Of a stretch of 64,000 nt of DNA, positions 27,340 to 41,080 are shown one piece after another. Position 1 is the stretch's first letter. Each line of letters opens with the position of its first letter. The notes under the pieces were generated by a model. That model was not told where the DNA came from and searched no databases. It saw only the letters and a list, made by a program, of their open reading frames with translations. A program made the position numbers and the translations under genes. Location of the stretch: NCBI GenBank assembly GCA_958450325.1, contig OY288243.1, forward strand, positions 24,644,844 to 24,708,843. Reading direction: 5' to 3'. The DNA is from Agrostemma githago. Lineage: Eukaryota > Streptophyta > Magnoliopsida > Caryophyllales > Caryophyllaceae.

Positions 27340-30300
27340 TAGTTAAAAACTATCTGGAAGAAAGTCCAGTGACAAAGATCCGTCCCAAAGAATAATCCAG
27401 AGATACTCTAAACTATCTCGAAGAAAGTCCAGGGACAAAGATCTGTCCCAAAGAGTAGTCCACTGATTGTTAGAAACAATCTCGAAGAAATTCAAGGGAC
27501 AAAGATCCGTCACAAAGAGTAGTCCGAAGATAGTCAGAAACTATCTCGAAGAACGTCTAGCGACAAAGATCCCCAAAAGAATAGTCCAGAGATAGTCAGA
27601 AACTATCTCGAAAAAAGTCAAGGGACAAAGATCCGTCCCAAAGAGTAGTCCGGATATAGTCAGAAACTATCTCAAAGAAAGTCCTGGGACAAAAATCTAT
27701 CCCAAAGATTAGTCCAGAGATAGTCAGAAACTAAATCAAAGAAAGTCCAGTGAGAAAGATCCGTCCCAAAGAGTAGTCCAGAGATACTCATATACTATCT
27801 CGAAGAAAAACCAGGGACAAAGATTCGTCCCAAAGAGTTGTCCAGAGATAGTTTGAAACTATCTCGAATAAAGTCCACGAACAAAGATCCGTCCCAAAGA
27901 GTAGTCCAGAGATTGTCAGAAACTATCTCGAAGAAAGTCCAGGGAGAAAGATCCGTCCCAAAGAGTAGTCCGTAGATAGTCAAAAACTATCTCGAAGAAA
28001 GTTCAGGGACAAAGATCTGTCCCAAAGTGTAGTCCAGAGATAGTCAGAAACTATCTCGAAGAAAGTCCAGGGTAAAAAGATCCGTCCGAAAGAGTTATCC
28101 ATAGATAGTCAAAAACTATCTGAAGAAAGTCCACGGACAGAGTGCCGTCCCGAAGAGTAGTTCATAGATATTTAGAAATTATCTCGAAGAAAGTGCAGGG
28201 ACAATGATCCGTCCCAAAAAGTAGTCTGGAGATAGTCAGAAACTTTCTCGAAGAAAGTCCAGGGACAAAGATCCGTCCCATAGAATAGTCCAGAGATGGA
28301 CAGAAACTATCTCGAAGAAAGTCCAGGTACAAAGATCCGTCCCAAAGCGTAGTCTAGAGATAGTCATAAACTATCTCGAATAAAGTCCTCAGAGAAAAAT
28401 CCGTCCCAAAGAATAATCCAGAGATACTCAAAAACTATCTCGAAGAAAGTCCAGGGACAAAGATCTAAAGAGTATTCCAGTGATTGTTAGAAACTATCTC
28501 GAAGAAATTCAAGGGACAAAGATACGTCACAAAGAGTAGTCCGAAAATAGTCAGAAACTATCTCGAAGAACGTCAAGGGACAAAGATCCGTCCCAAAGAA
28601 TAGTATAGAGATAGTCAGAAACTATCTCGAAAAAAGTCAAGGGACAAAGATCCGTCCCAAAGAGTAGTCCGGATATAGTCAGAAACTATCTCGAAGAAAG
28701 TCTAAGGACAAAGATCATAATCAGAAACTATCTCAAAGAAAGTCCAGGGACAAAAATCTATCCCAAAGATTAGTCCAGAGATAGTCAGAAACTAAATCAA
28801 TGAAAGTCCAGGGAGAAAGATCCGTCCCAAAGAGTAGTCCAGAGATATTCATATACTATCTCGAAGAAAGACCAGGGACAAAGATTCGTCCCAAAGAGTT
28901 GTCCAGAGATAGTTTGAAACTATCTCGAATAAAGTCCATGGACAAAGATCCGTCCCAAAGAGTAGTCCAGAGATTGTCAGAAACTATCTCGAAGAAAGTC
29001 CAGGGAGAAAGATCCGTCCCAAAGAGTAGTCCGTAGATAGTCAAATACTATCTCGAAGAAAGTCCAGGGACAAAGATCTGTCCCAAAGAGAAGTCCAGAG
29101 ATAGTCGGAAACTATCTCGAAGAAAGTCCAGGGACAAAGATCCGTCTGAAAGAGTTATCCATAGATAGTCAGAAACTATCTGAAGAAAGTCCACGGACAG
29201 AGTGCCGTCCTGAAGAGTAGTTCATAGATATTTAGAAATTATCTCGAAGAAAGTGCAGGGACAATGATCCGTCCCAAAAAGTAGTCTGGAGATAGTCAGA
29301 AACTTTCTCGAAGAAAGTCCAGGGACAAAGATTTCCCAAAGAGTAGTACAGAGATGGTCAGAAACTATCTCGAAGAAAGTCCAGGTACAAAGATCCGTCC
29401 CAAAGAGTAGTCTAGAGATAGTCATAAACTATCTCGAAGAAAGTCCTCAGAGAAAGATCCGTCCCAAAGAATAATCCAGAGATACTCAAAAACTATCTCG
29501 AAGAAAGTCCAGGGACAAAGATCTGTCCCATAGATTAGTCCACCGATTGTTAGAAACTATCTCGAAGAAATTCAAGGGACAAAGATCCGTCACAAAGAGT
29601 AGTCCGAAGATAGTCAGAAACTATCTCGAAGAACGTCAAGGGACAAAGATCCGTCCCAAAGAATAGTCCAGAGAAAGTCAGAAACTATCTCGAAAAAAGT
29701 CAAGGGACAAAGATCCGTCCCAAAGAGTAGTCCGGATATAGTCAGAAACTATCTCGAAGAAAGTCCAAGGACAAAGATCATAGTCAGAAACTATCTCAAA
29801 GAAAGTCCAGGGACAAAAATCTATCCCAAAGATTAGTCCAGAGATAGTCAGAAACTAAATCAAAGAAAGTCCAGGGACAAAGATCCGTCCCAAAGAGTAG
29901 TCCAGAGATATTCATATACTATCTCGAAGAAAGACTAGGGACAAAGATTCGTCCCAAAGAGTTGTCCAGAGATAGTTTGAAACTATCTCGAATAAAGTCC
30001 ACGGACATAGATCTGTCCCAAAGAGTAGTCCAGAGATTGTCAGAAACTATCTCGAAGAAAGTCCAGGGAGAAAGATCCGTCCCAAAGAGAAGTCCGTAGA
30101 TAGTCAAAAACTATCTGGAAGAAAGTCCAGTGACAAAGATCCGTCCCAAAGAATAATCCAGAGATACTCTAAACTATCTCGAAGAAAGTCCAGGGACATA
30201 GATCTGTCCCAAAGAGTAGTCCACTGATTGTTAGAAACTATCTCGAAGAAATTCAAGGGACAAAGATCCGTCACAAAGAGTAGTCCGAAGATAGTCAGAA

Positions 30301-31325
30301 ACTATCTCGAAGAACGTCTAGCGACAAAGATCCCCCAAAGAATAGTCCAGAGATAGTCAGAAACTATCTCGAAAAAATTCAAGGGACAAAGATCTGTCCC
30401 AAAGAGTAGTCCGGATATAGTCAGAAACTATCTCAAAGAAAGTCCAGGGACAAAAATCTATCCCAAAGATTAGTCCAGTGATAGTCAGAAACTAAATCAA
30501 AGAAAGTGAAGTGAGAAAGATCCGTCCCAGAGAGTAGTCCAGAGATACTCATATACTATCTTGAAGAAAAATCAGGGACAAAGATTCGTTCCAAAGAGTT
30601 GTCCAGGGATAGTTTGAAACTATCTCGAATAAAGTCCACGGACAAAGATCCGTCCCAAAGAGTAGTCCAGAGATTGTCAGAAACTATCTCGAAGAAAGTC
30701 CAGGGAGAAAGATCCGTCCCAAAGAGTAGTCCGTAGATAGTCAAAAACTATCTCGAAGAAAGTTCAGGGACAAAGATCTGTCCCAAAGTGTAGTCCAGAG
30801 ATAGTCAGAAACTATCTCGAAGAAAGTCCAGGGTAAAAAGATCCGTCCGAAAGAGTTATCCATAGATAGTCAGAAACTATCTGAAGAAATTCCACGGACA
30901 GAGTGCCGTCCCGAAGAGTAGTTCATAGATATTTAGAAATTATCTCGAAGAAAGTGCAGGGACAATGATCCGTCCCAAAAAGTAGTCTGGAGATAGTCAG
31001 AAACTTTCTCGAAGAAAGTCCAGGGACAAAGATCCGTCCCATAGAATAGTCCAGAGATGGACAGAAACTATCTCGAAGAAAGTCCAGGTACAAAGATCCG
31101 TCCCAAAGAGTAGTCTAGAGATAGTCATAAACTATCTCGAATAAAGTCCTCAGAGAAAGATCCGTCCCAAAGAATAATCCAGAGATACTCAAAAACTATC
31201 TCGAAGAAAGTCCAGGGATAAAGATCTAAAGAGTAGTCCAGTGATTGTTAGAAACTATCTCGAAGAAATTCAAGGGACAAAGATACGTCACAAAGAGTAG
31301 TCCGAAGATAGTCAGAAACTATCTC
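27340..31325. repeat. 2,761-bp spaced satellite duplication
   Basis: The variants CTATCTGGAAGAAAGTCCAG (27,350 and 30,111) and CCAGGGTAAAAAGATCCG (about 28,067 and 30,828) recur 2,761 bp apart. The match runs from about 27,340 to 28,560 against 30,101 to 31,325, then the two tracks part. The simplest reading is a tandem duplication of a 2,761-bp block whose second copy has since been shortened or rearranged. Confidence 0.7.
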
Positions 31326-34300
31326 GAAGAAAGTCCAGGTACAAAGATCCGTCCCAAAGAGTAGTCTAGAGATAGTCATAAACTATCTCGAATAAAGTCC
31401 TCAGAGAAAGATCCGTCCCAAAGAATAATCCAGAGATACTCATAAACTATCTCGAAGAAACTCCAGGGACAAAGATTCGTCCAAAAGAGTTGTCCAGAGA
31501 TAGTTTGAAACTATCTCGAATAAAGTCCACGGACAAAGATTCGTCCCAAAGAGTAGTCCAGAGATTGTCAGAATCTATCTCGAAGAAAGTCCAGGGAGAA
31601 AGATTCGTCCCAAAGAGTAGTCCGTAGATAGTCAAAAACTATCTCGAAGCAAGTCCAGGGACAAAGATCTGTCCCAAAGAGTAGTCCAGAGATAGTCAGA
31701 AACTATCTCGAAGAAAGTCCAGGGACAAAGATCCGTCCGAAAGAGTTATCCATAGATAGTCAGAAACTATCTGAAGAAAGTCCACGGACAGAGTGCCGTC
31801 CCGAAGAGTAGTTCATAAGATATTTAGAAATTATCTCGAAGAAAGTGCAGGGACAATGATCCGTCCCAAAAAGTAGTCTGGAGATAGTCAGAAACTTTCT
31901 CGAAGAAAGTCCAGGGACAAAGATTTCCCGTAGAGTAGTCCAGAGATGGTCAGAAACTATATCGAAGAAAGTCCAGGTACAAAGATCCGTCCCAAAGAGT
32001 AGTCTAGAGATAGTCATAAACTATCTCGAAGAAAGTCCTCAGAGAAAGATCCGTCTCAAAGAATAATCCAGAGATACTCTAAACTATCTCAAACAAAGTC
32101 CAGGGACATAGATCTGTCCCAAAGAGTAGTCCACTGATTGTTAGAAACTATCTCGAAGAAATTCAAGGGACAAAGATCCGTCACCAAGAGTAGTCCGAAT
32201 ATAGTCAGAAACTATCTCAAAGAAAGTCCAGGGACAAAAATCTATCTCAAAGATTAGTCCAGAGATAGTCAGAAACTAAATCAAAGAAAGTCCAGTGAGA
32301 AAGATCTGTCCCAAAGAGTAGTCCAGAGATATTCATATACTATCTCGAAGAAAGACCAGGAACAAAGATTCGTCCCAAAGAGTTGTCCAGAGATAGTTTG
32401 AAACTATCTCGAATAAAGTCCACGGACAAAGATCCGTCCCAAAGAGTAGTCCAGAGATTGTCAGAAACTATCTCGAAGAAAGTGCAGGGAGAAAGATCTG
32501 TCCCAAACAGTAGTCCGTAGATAGTCAAAAACTATCTCGAAGAAAGTCCAGGGACAAAGACCTGTCCCAAAGTGTAATCCAGAGATAGTCAGAAACTATC
32601 TCGAAGAAAGTCCAGGGACAAAGATCCGTCCGAAAGAGTTATCCATAGATAGTAAGAAACTATCTGAAGAAAGTCCACGAACAGAGTGCCGTCCCGAAGA
32701 GTAGTTCATAAGATATTTAGAAATTATCTCGAAGAAAGTGCAGGGACAATGATCCGTCCTAAAAAGTAGTCTGGAGATAGTCAGAAACTTTCTCGAAGAA
32801 AGTCCAGGGACAAAGATCCGTCCCATAGAATAGTCCAGAGATGGTCAGAAACTATCTCGAAGAAAGTCCAGGTACAAAGATCTGTCCCAAAGAGTAGTCT
32901 AGAGATAGTCATAAACTATCTCGAATAAAGTCCTCAGAGAAAGATCCGTCCCAAAGAATAATCCAGAGATACTCAAAAACTATCTCGAAGAAAGTCCAGG
33001 GACAAAGATCTAAAGAGTAGTCCAGTGATTGTTAGAAACTATCTCGAAGAAATTCAAGGGACAAAGATACGTCACAAAGAGTAGTCCGAAGATATTCAGA
33101 AACTATCTCGAAGAACGTCAAGGGACAAAGATCCGTCCCAAAGAATAGTATAGAGATAGTCAGAAACTATCTCGAAAAAAGTCAAGGGACAAAGATCCGT
33201 CCCAAAGAGTAGTCCGGATATAGTCAGAAACTATCTCGAAGAAAGTCCAAGGACAATGATCATAGTCAGAAACTCTCTCAAAGAAAGTCCAGGGACAAAA
33301 ATCTATCCCAAAGATTAGTCCAGAGATAGTCAGAAACTAAATCAAGGAAAGTCCAGGGAGAAAGATCTGTCCCAAAGAGTAGTCCTGAGATATTCATATA
33401 CTATCTCGAAGAAAGACCAGGGACAAAGATTCGTCCCAAAGAGTTGTCCAGAGATAGTTTGAAACTATCTCGAATAAAGTCCACGGACAAAGATTCGTCC
33501 CAAAGAGTAGTCCAGAGATTGTCAGAATCTATCTCGAAGAAAGTCCAGGCAGAAAGATTCGTCCCAAAGAGTAGTCTGTAGATAGTCAAAAACTATCTCG
33601 AAGCAAGTCCAGGGACAAAGATCTGTCCCAAAGAGTAGTCCAGAGATTGTCGGAAACTATCTCGAAGAAAGTCAAGGGACAAAGATCCGTCCGAAAGAGT
33701 TATCCATAGATAGTCAGAAACTATCAGAAGAAAGTCCACGGACAGAGTGCCGTCCCGAAGAGTAGTTCATAGATATTTAGAAATTATCTCGAAGAAAGTG
33801 CAGGGACAATGATCCGTCCCAAAAAGTAGTCTGGAGATAGTCAGAAACTTTCTCGAAGAAAGTCCAGGGACAAAGATTTCCCATAGAGTAGTCCAAAGAT
33901 GGTCAGAAACTATCTCGAAGAAAGTCCAGGTACAAAGATCCGTCCCAAAGAGTAGTCTATAGATAGTCATAAACTATCTCGAAGAAAGTCCTCAGAGAAA
34001 GATCCGTCCCAAAGAATAATCCAGAGATACTCTAAACTATCTCAAACAAAGTCCAGGGACATAGATCTGTCCCAAAGAGTAGTCCACTGATTGTTAGAAA
34101 CTATCTCGAAGAAATTCAAGGGACAAAGATCCGTCACAAAGAGTAGTCCGAAGAGAGTCAGAAACTATCTCGAAGAAAGTCCAGGGACAAAGATCTGTCC
34201 CAAAGTGTAGTCTAGAGATAGTCATAAACTATCTCGAAGAAAGTCCAGGGACAAAGATCCGTCCGAAAGAGTTATCCATAGATAGTCAGAAACTATCTGA

Positions 34301-34569
34301 AGAAAGTCCACGGACAGAGTGTCGTCCCGATGAGTAGTTCATAAGATATTTAGAAATTATCTCGAAGAAAGTGCAGGGACAATGATCCGTCCCAAAAAGT
34401 AGTCTGGAGATAGTCAGAAACTTTCTCGAAGAAAGTCCAGGACAAAGATTTCCCGTAGAGTAGTCCAGAGATGGTCAGAAACAATATCGAAGAAAGTCCA
34501 GGTACAAAGATCCGTCCCAAAGAGTAGTCTAGAGATAGTCATAAACTATCTCGAAGAAAGTCCTCAGAG

Positions 34570-37500
34570 AAAGATCCGTCTCAAAGAATAATCCAGAGAT
34601 ACTCTAAACTATCTCAAACAAAGTCCAGGGACATAGATCTGTCCCAAAGAGTAGTCCACTGATTGTTAGAAACTATCTCGAAGAAATTCAAGGGACAAAG
34701 ATCCGTCACCAAGAGTAGTCCGAAGATAGTCAGAAACTATCTCGAAGAACGTCAAGGGACAAAGATCCCCCAAAGAATAGTCCAGAGATAGTCAGAAACT
34801 ATCTCGAAGAACGTCAAGGGACAAAGATCCATCCCAAAGAGTAGTCCGGATATAGTCAGAAACTATCTCAAAGAAAGTCCAGGGACAAAAATCTATCTCA
34901 AAGATTAGTCCAGAGATAGTCAGAAACTAAATCAAAGAAAGTCCAGTGAGAAAGATCCGTCCCAAAGAGTAGTCCAGAGATATTCATATACTATCTCGAA
35001 GAAAGACCAGGGACAAAGATTCGTCCCAAAGAGTTGTCCAGAGATAGTTTGAAACTATCTCGAATAAAGTCCACGGACAAAGATCCGTCCCAAAGAGTAG
35101 TCCAGAGATTGTCAGAAACTATCTCGAAGAAAGTCCAGGGAGAAAGATCCATCCCAAACAGTAGTCCGTAGATAGTCAAAAACTATCTCGAAGAAAGTCC
35201 AGGGACAAAGATCTGTCCCAAAGTGTAGTCCAGAGATAGTCAGAAACTATCTCGAAGAAAGTCCAGGGACAAAGATCCGTCCGAAAGAGTTATCCATAGA
35301 TAGTCAGAAACTATCTGAAAAAAGTCCACGGACAGAGTGCCGTCCCGAAGAGTAGTTCATAAGATATTTAGAAATTATCTCGAAGAAAGTGCAGGGACAA
35401 TGATCCGTCCCAAAAAGTAGTCTGGAGATAGTCAGAAACTTTCTCGAAGAAAGTCCAGGGATAAAGATCCGTCCCATAGAATAGTCCAGAGATGGTCAGA
35501 AACTATCTCGAAGAAAGTCCAGGTACAAAGATCCGTCCCAAAGAGTAGTCTAGAGATAGTCATAAACTATCTCGAATAAAGTCCTCAGAGAAAGATCCGT
35601 CCCAAAGAATAATCCAGAGATACTCAAAAACTATCTCGAAGAAAGTCCAGGGACAAAGATCTAAAGAGTAGTCCATTGATTGTTAGAAACTATCTCGAAG
35701 AAATTCAAGGGACAAAGATCCGTCCCAAAGAATAGTATAGAGATAGTCAGAAACTATCTCGAAAAAAGTCAAGGGACAAAGATCCGTCCCAAAGAGTAGT
35801 CCGGATATAGTCAGAAACTATCTCGAAGAAAGTCCAAGGACAAAGATCATAGTCAGAAACTATCTCAAAGAAAGTCCAGGGACAAAAATCTATCCCAAAG
35901 ATTAGTCCAGAGATAGTCAGAAACTAAATCAAAGAAAGTCCAGGGAGAAAGATCTGTCCCAAAGAGTAGTCCAGAGATATTCATATACTATCTCGAAGAA
36001 AGACCAGGGACAAAGATTCGTCCCAAAGAGTTGTCCAGAGATAGTTTGAAACTATCTCGAATAAAGTCCACGGACAAAGATTCGTCCCAAAGAGTAGTCC
36101 GGAGATTGTCAGAATCTATCTCGAAGAAAGTCCAGGGAGAAAGATTCGTCCCAAAGAGTAGTCCGTAGATAGTCAAAAACTATCTCGAAGCAAGTCCAGG
36201 GACAAAGATCTGTCCCAAAGAGTAGTCCAGAGATAGTCGGAAACTATCTCGAAGAAAGTCAAGGGACAAAGATCCGTCCGAAAGAGTTATCCATAGATAA
36301 TCAGAAACTATCTGAAGAAAGTCCACGGACAGAGTGCCGTCCCGAAGAGTAGTTCATAGATATTTAGAAATTATCTCGAAGAAAGTGCAGGGACAATGAT
36401 CCGTCCCAAAAAGTAGTCTGGAGATAGTCAGAAACTTTCTCGAAGAAAGTCCATGGACAAAGATTTCCCATAGAGTAGTCCAGAGATGGTCAGAAACTAT
36501 CTCGAAGAAAGTCCAGGTACAAAGATCCGTCCCAAAGAGTAGTCAAGAGATAGTCATAAACTATCTCGAAGAAAGTCCTCAGAAAAAGATCCGTCCCAAA
36601 GAATAATCCAGAGATACTCTAAACTATCTCAAACAAAGTCCAGGGACATAGATCTGTCCCAAAGAGTAGTCCACTGATTGTTAGAACTATCTCGAAGAAA
36701 TTCAAGGGACAAAGATCCGTCACAAAGAGTAGTCCGAAGATAGTCAGAAACTATCTCAAAGAAAGTCCAGGGACAAAAATCTATCTCAAAGATTAGTCCA
36801 GAGATAGTCAGAGACTAAATCAAAGAAAGTCCAGTGAGAAAGATCCGTCTCAAAGAATAATCCAGAGATACTCTAAACTATCTCAAACAAAGTCCAGGGA
36901 CATAGATCTGTCCCAAAGAGTAGTCCACTGATTGTTAGAAACTATCTCGAAGAAATTCAAGGGACAAAGATCCGTCACCAAGAGTAGTCCGAAGATAGTC
37001 AGAAACTATCTCGAAGAACGTCAAGGGACAAAGATCCCCCAAAGAATAGTCCAGAGATAGTCAGAAACTATCTCGAAGAACGTCAAGGGACAAAGATCCA
37101 TCCCAAAGAGTAGTCCGGATATAGTCAGAAACTATCTCAAAGAAAGTCCAGGGACAAAAATCTATCTCAAAGATTAGTCCAGAGATAGTCAGAAACTAAA
37201 TCAAAGAAAGTCCAGTGAGAAAGATCCGTCCCAAAGAGTAGTCCAGAGATATTCATATACTATCTCGAAGAAAGACCAGGGACAAAGATTCGTCCCAAAG
37301 AGTTGTCCAGAGATAGTTTGAAACTATCTCGAATAAAGTCCACGGACAAAGATCCGTCCCAAAGAGTAGTCCAGAGATTGTCAGAAACTATCTCGAAGAA
37401 AGTCCAGGGAGAAAGATCCATCCCAAACAGTAGTCCGTAGATAGTCAAAAACTATCTCGAAGAAAGTCCAGGGACAAAAATCTGTCCCAAAGTGTAGTCC

Positions 37501-39107
37501 AGAGATAGTCAGAAACTATCTCGAAGAAAGTCCAGGGACAAAGATCCGTCCGAAAGAGTTATCCATAGATAGTCAGAAACTATCTGAAAAAAGTCCACGG
37601 ACAGAGTGCCGTCCCGAAGAGTAGTTCATAAGATATTTAGAAATTATCTCGAAGAAAGTGCAGGGACAATGATCCGTCCCAAAAAGTAGTCTGGAGATAG
37701 TCAGAAACTTTCTCGAAGAAAGTCCAGGGATAAAGATCCGTCCCATAGAATAGTCCAGAGATGGTCAGAAACTATCTCGAAGAAAGTCCAGGTACAAAGA
37801 TCCGTCCCAAAGAGTAGTCTAGAGATAGTCATAAACTATCTCGAATAAAGTCCTCAGAGAAAGATCCGTCCCAAAGAATAATCCAGAGATACTCAAAAAC
37901 TATCTCGAAGAAAGTCCAGGGACAAAGATCTAAAGAGTAGTCCATTGATTGTTAGAAACTATCTCGAAGAAATTCAAGGGACAAAGATCCGTCCCAAAGA
38001 ATAGTATAGAGATAGTCAGAAACTATCTCGAAAAAAGTCAAGGGACAAAGATCCGTCCCAAAGAGTAGTCCGGATATAGTCAGAAACTATCTCGAAGAAA
38101 GTCCAAGGACAAAGATCATAGTCAGAAACTATCTCAAAGAAAGTCCAGGGACAAAAATCTATCCCAAAGATTAGTCCAGAGATAGTCAGAAACTAAATCA
38201 AAGAAAGTCCAGGGAGAAAGATCTGTCCCAAAGAGTAGTCCAGAGATATTCATATACTATCTCGAAGAAAGACCAGGGACAAAGATTCGTCCCAAAGAGT
38301 TGTCCAGAGATAGTTTGAAACTATCTCGAATAAAGTCCACGGACAAAGATTCGTCCCAAGGAGTAGTCCAGAGATTGTCAGAATCTATCTCGAAGAAAGT
38401 CCAGGGAGAAAGATTCGTCCCAAAGAGTAGTCCGTAGATAGTCAAAAACTATCTCAAAGCAAGTCCAGGGACAAAGATCTGTCCCAAAGAGTAGTCCAGA
38501 GATAGTCGGAAACTATCTCGAAGAAAGTCAAGGGACAAAGATCCGTCCGAAAGAGTTATCCATAGATAATCAGAAACTATCTGAAGAAAGTCCACGGACA
38601 GAGTGCCGTCCCGAAGAGTAGTTCATAGATATTTAGAAATTATCTCGAAGAAAGTGCAGGGACAATGATCCGTCCCAAAAAGTAGTCTGGAGATAGTCAG
38701 AAACTTTCTCGAAGAAAGTCCATGGACAAAGATTTCCCATAGAGTAGTCCAGAGATGGTCAGAAACTATCTCGAAGAAAGTCCAGGTACAAAGATCCGTC
38801 CCAAAGAGTAGTCAAGAGATAGTCATAAACTATCTCGAAGAAAGTCCTCAGAAAAAGATCCGTCCCAAAGAATAATCCAGAGATACTCTAAACTATCTCA
38901 AACAAAGTCCAGGGACATAGATCTGTCCCAAAGAGTAGTCCACTGATTGTTAGAACTATCTCGAAGAAATTCAAGGGACAAAGATCCGTCACAAAGAGTA
39001 GTCCGAAGATAGTCAGAAACTATCTCAAAGAAAGTCCAGGGACAAAAATCTATCTCAAAGATTAGTCCAGAGATAGTCAGAGACTAAATCAAAGAAAGTC
39101 CAGTGAG
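34570..39107. repeat. Tandem duplication of a 2,269-bp satellite segment
   Basis: Copy 1 is about 34,570-36,838 and copy 2 about 36,839-39,107. Shared rare variants sit 2,269 bp apart: GGGATAAAGATCCG (about 35,458 and 37,727), the one-base loss in TTAGAACTATCTC (about 36,680 and 38,949) and CTCAGAAAAAGATCC (about 36,577 and 38,846). A few later differences exist, for example GACAAAAATCTG near 37,480 against GACAAAGATCTG in copy 1. The junction is inside the motif AGATCCGTC. Confidence 0.88.
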
Positions 39108-41080
39108 AAAGATCCGTCCCAAAGAGTAGTCCAGAGATATTCATATACTATCTCGAAGTAAGACCAGGGACAAAGATTCGTCCCAAAGAGTTGTCCAGAG
39201 ATAGTTTGAAACTATCTCGAATAAAGTCCACGGACAAAGATCCGTCCCAAAGAGTAGTCCATAGATTGTCAGAAACTATCTCGAAGAAAGTCCAGGGAGA
39301 AAGATCCGTCCCACACAGTAGTCCGTAGATAGTCAAAAACTATCTCGAAGAAAGTCCAGGGACAAAGATCTGTCCCAAAGTGTAGTCCAGAGATAGTCAG
39401 AAACTATCTCGAAGAAAGTCCAGGGACAAAGATCCGTCCGAAAGAGTTATCCATAGATAGTCAGAAACTAACTGAAGAAAGTCCACGGACAGAGTGCCGT
39501 CCCGAAGAGTAGTTCATAAGATATTTAGAAATTATCTCGAAGAAAGTGCAGGGACAATGATCCGTCCCAAAAATTAGTCTGGAGATAGTCAGAAACTTTC
39601 TCGAAGAAAGTCCAGGGACAAAGATCCGTCCCATAGAATAGTCCAGAGATGGTCAGAAACTATCTCGAAGAAAGTCCAGGTACAAAGATCCGTCCCAAAG
39701 AGTAGTCTAGAGATAGTCATAAACTATCTCGAATAAAGTCCTCAGAGAAAGATCCGTCCCAAAGAATAATCCAGAGATACTCAAAAACTATCTCGAAGAA
39801 AGTCCAGGGACAAAGATCTAAAGAGTAGTCTAGTGATTGTTAGAAACTATCTCGAAGAAATTCAAGGGACAAGGATACGTCACAAAGAGTAGTCCGAAGA
39901 TAGTCAGAAACTATCTCGAAGAACGTCAAGGGACAAAGATCCGTCCCAAAGAATAATATAGAGATAGTCAGAAACTATCTCGAAAAAAGTCAAGGGACAA
40001 AGATCCGTCCCAAAGAGTAGTCCGGATATAGTCAGAAACTATCTCGAAGAAAGTCCAAGGACAAAGATCATAGTCAGAAACTATCTCAAAGAAAGTCCAG
40101 GGACAAAATCTATCCCAAAGATTAGTCCAGAGATAGTCAGAAACTAAATCAAAGAAAGTCCAGGGAGAAAGATCCATCCCAAAGAGTAGTCCAGAGATAT
40201 TCATATACTATCTCGAAGATCGACCAGGGACAAAGATTCGTCCCAAAGAGTTGTCCAGAGTTAGTTTGAAACTATCTCGAATAAAGTCCATGGACAAAGA
40301 TCCGTCCCAAAGAGTAGTCCAGAGATTGTCAGAAACTATCTCGAAGAAAGTCCAGGGAGAAAGATCCGTCCCAAACAGTAGTCCGTAGATAGTCAAAAAC
40401 TATCTCGAAGAAAGTCCAGGGACAAAGATCTGTCCCAAAGTGTAGTCAAGAGATAGTCAGAAACTATCTCGAAGAAAGTCTATGGACAAAGATCCGTCCG
40501 AAAGAGTTATCCATAGATAGTCAGAAACTATCTGAAGAAATTCCACGGACAGAGTGCCGTCCCGAAGAGTAGTTCAGAAGATATTTAGAAATTATCTCGA
40601 AGAAAGTGCAGGGACAATGATCCGTCCCAAAAAGTAGTCTGGAGATAGTCAGAAACTTTCTCGAAGAAAGTCCAGGGACAAAGATCCGTCCCATAGAATA
40701 GTCCAGAGATGGTCAGAAACTATCTCGAAGAAAGTCCAGGTACAAAGATCCGTCCCAAAGAGTAGTCTAGAGATAGTCATAAACTATCTCGAATAAAGTC
40801 CTCAGAGAAAGATCCGTCACAAAGAATAATCCAGAGATACTCAAAAACTATCTCGAAGAAAGTCCAGGGACAAAGATCTAAAGAGTAGTCCAGTGATTGT
40901 TAGAAACTATCTCGAAGAAATTCAAGGGACAAGGATACGTCACAAAGAGTAGTCCGAAGATAGTCAGAAACTATCTCGAAGAACGTCAAGGGACAAAGAT
41001 CTGTCCCAAAGAATAGTATAGAGATAGTCAGAAACTATCTCGAAAAAAGTCAAGGGACAAAGATCCGTCCCAAAGAGTAG

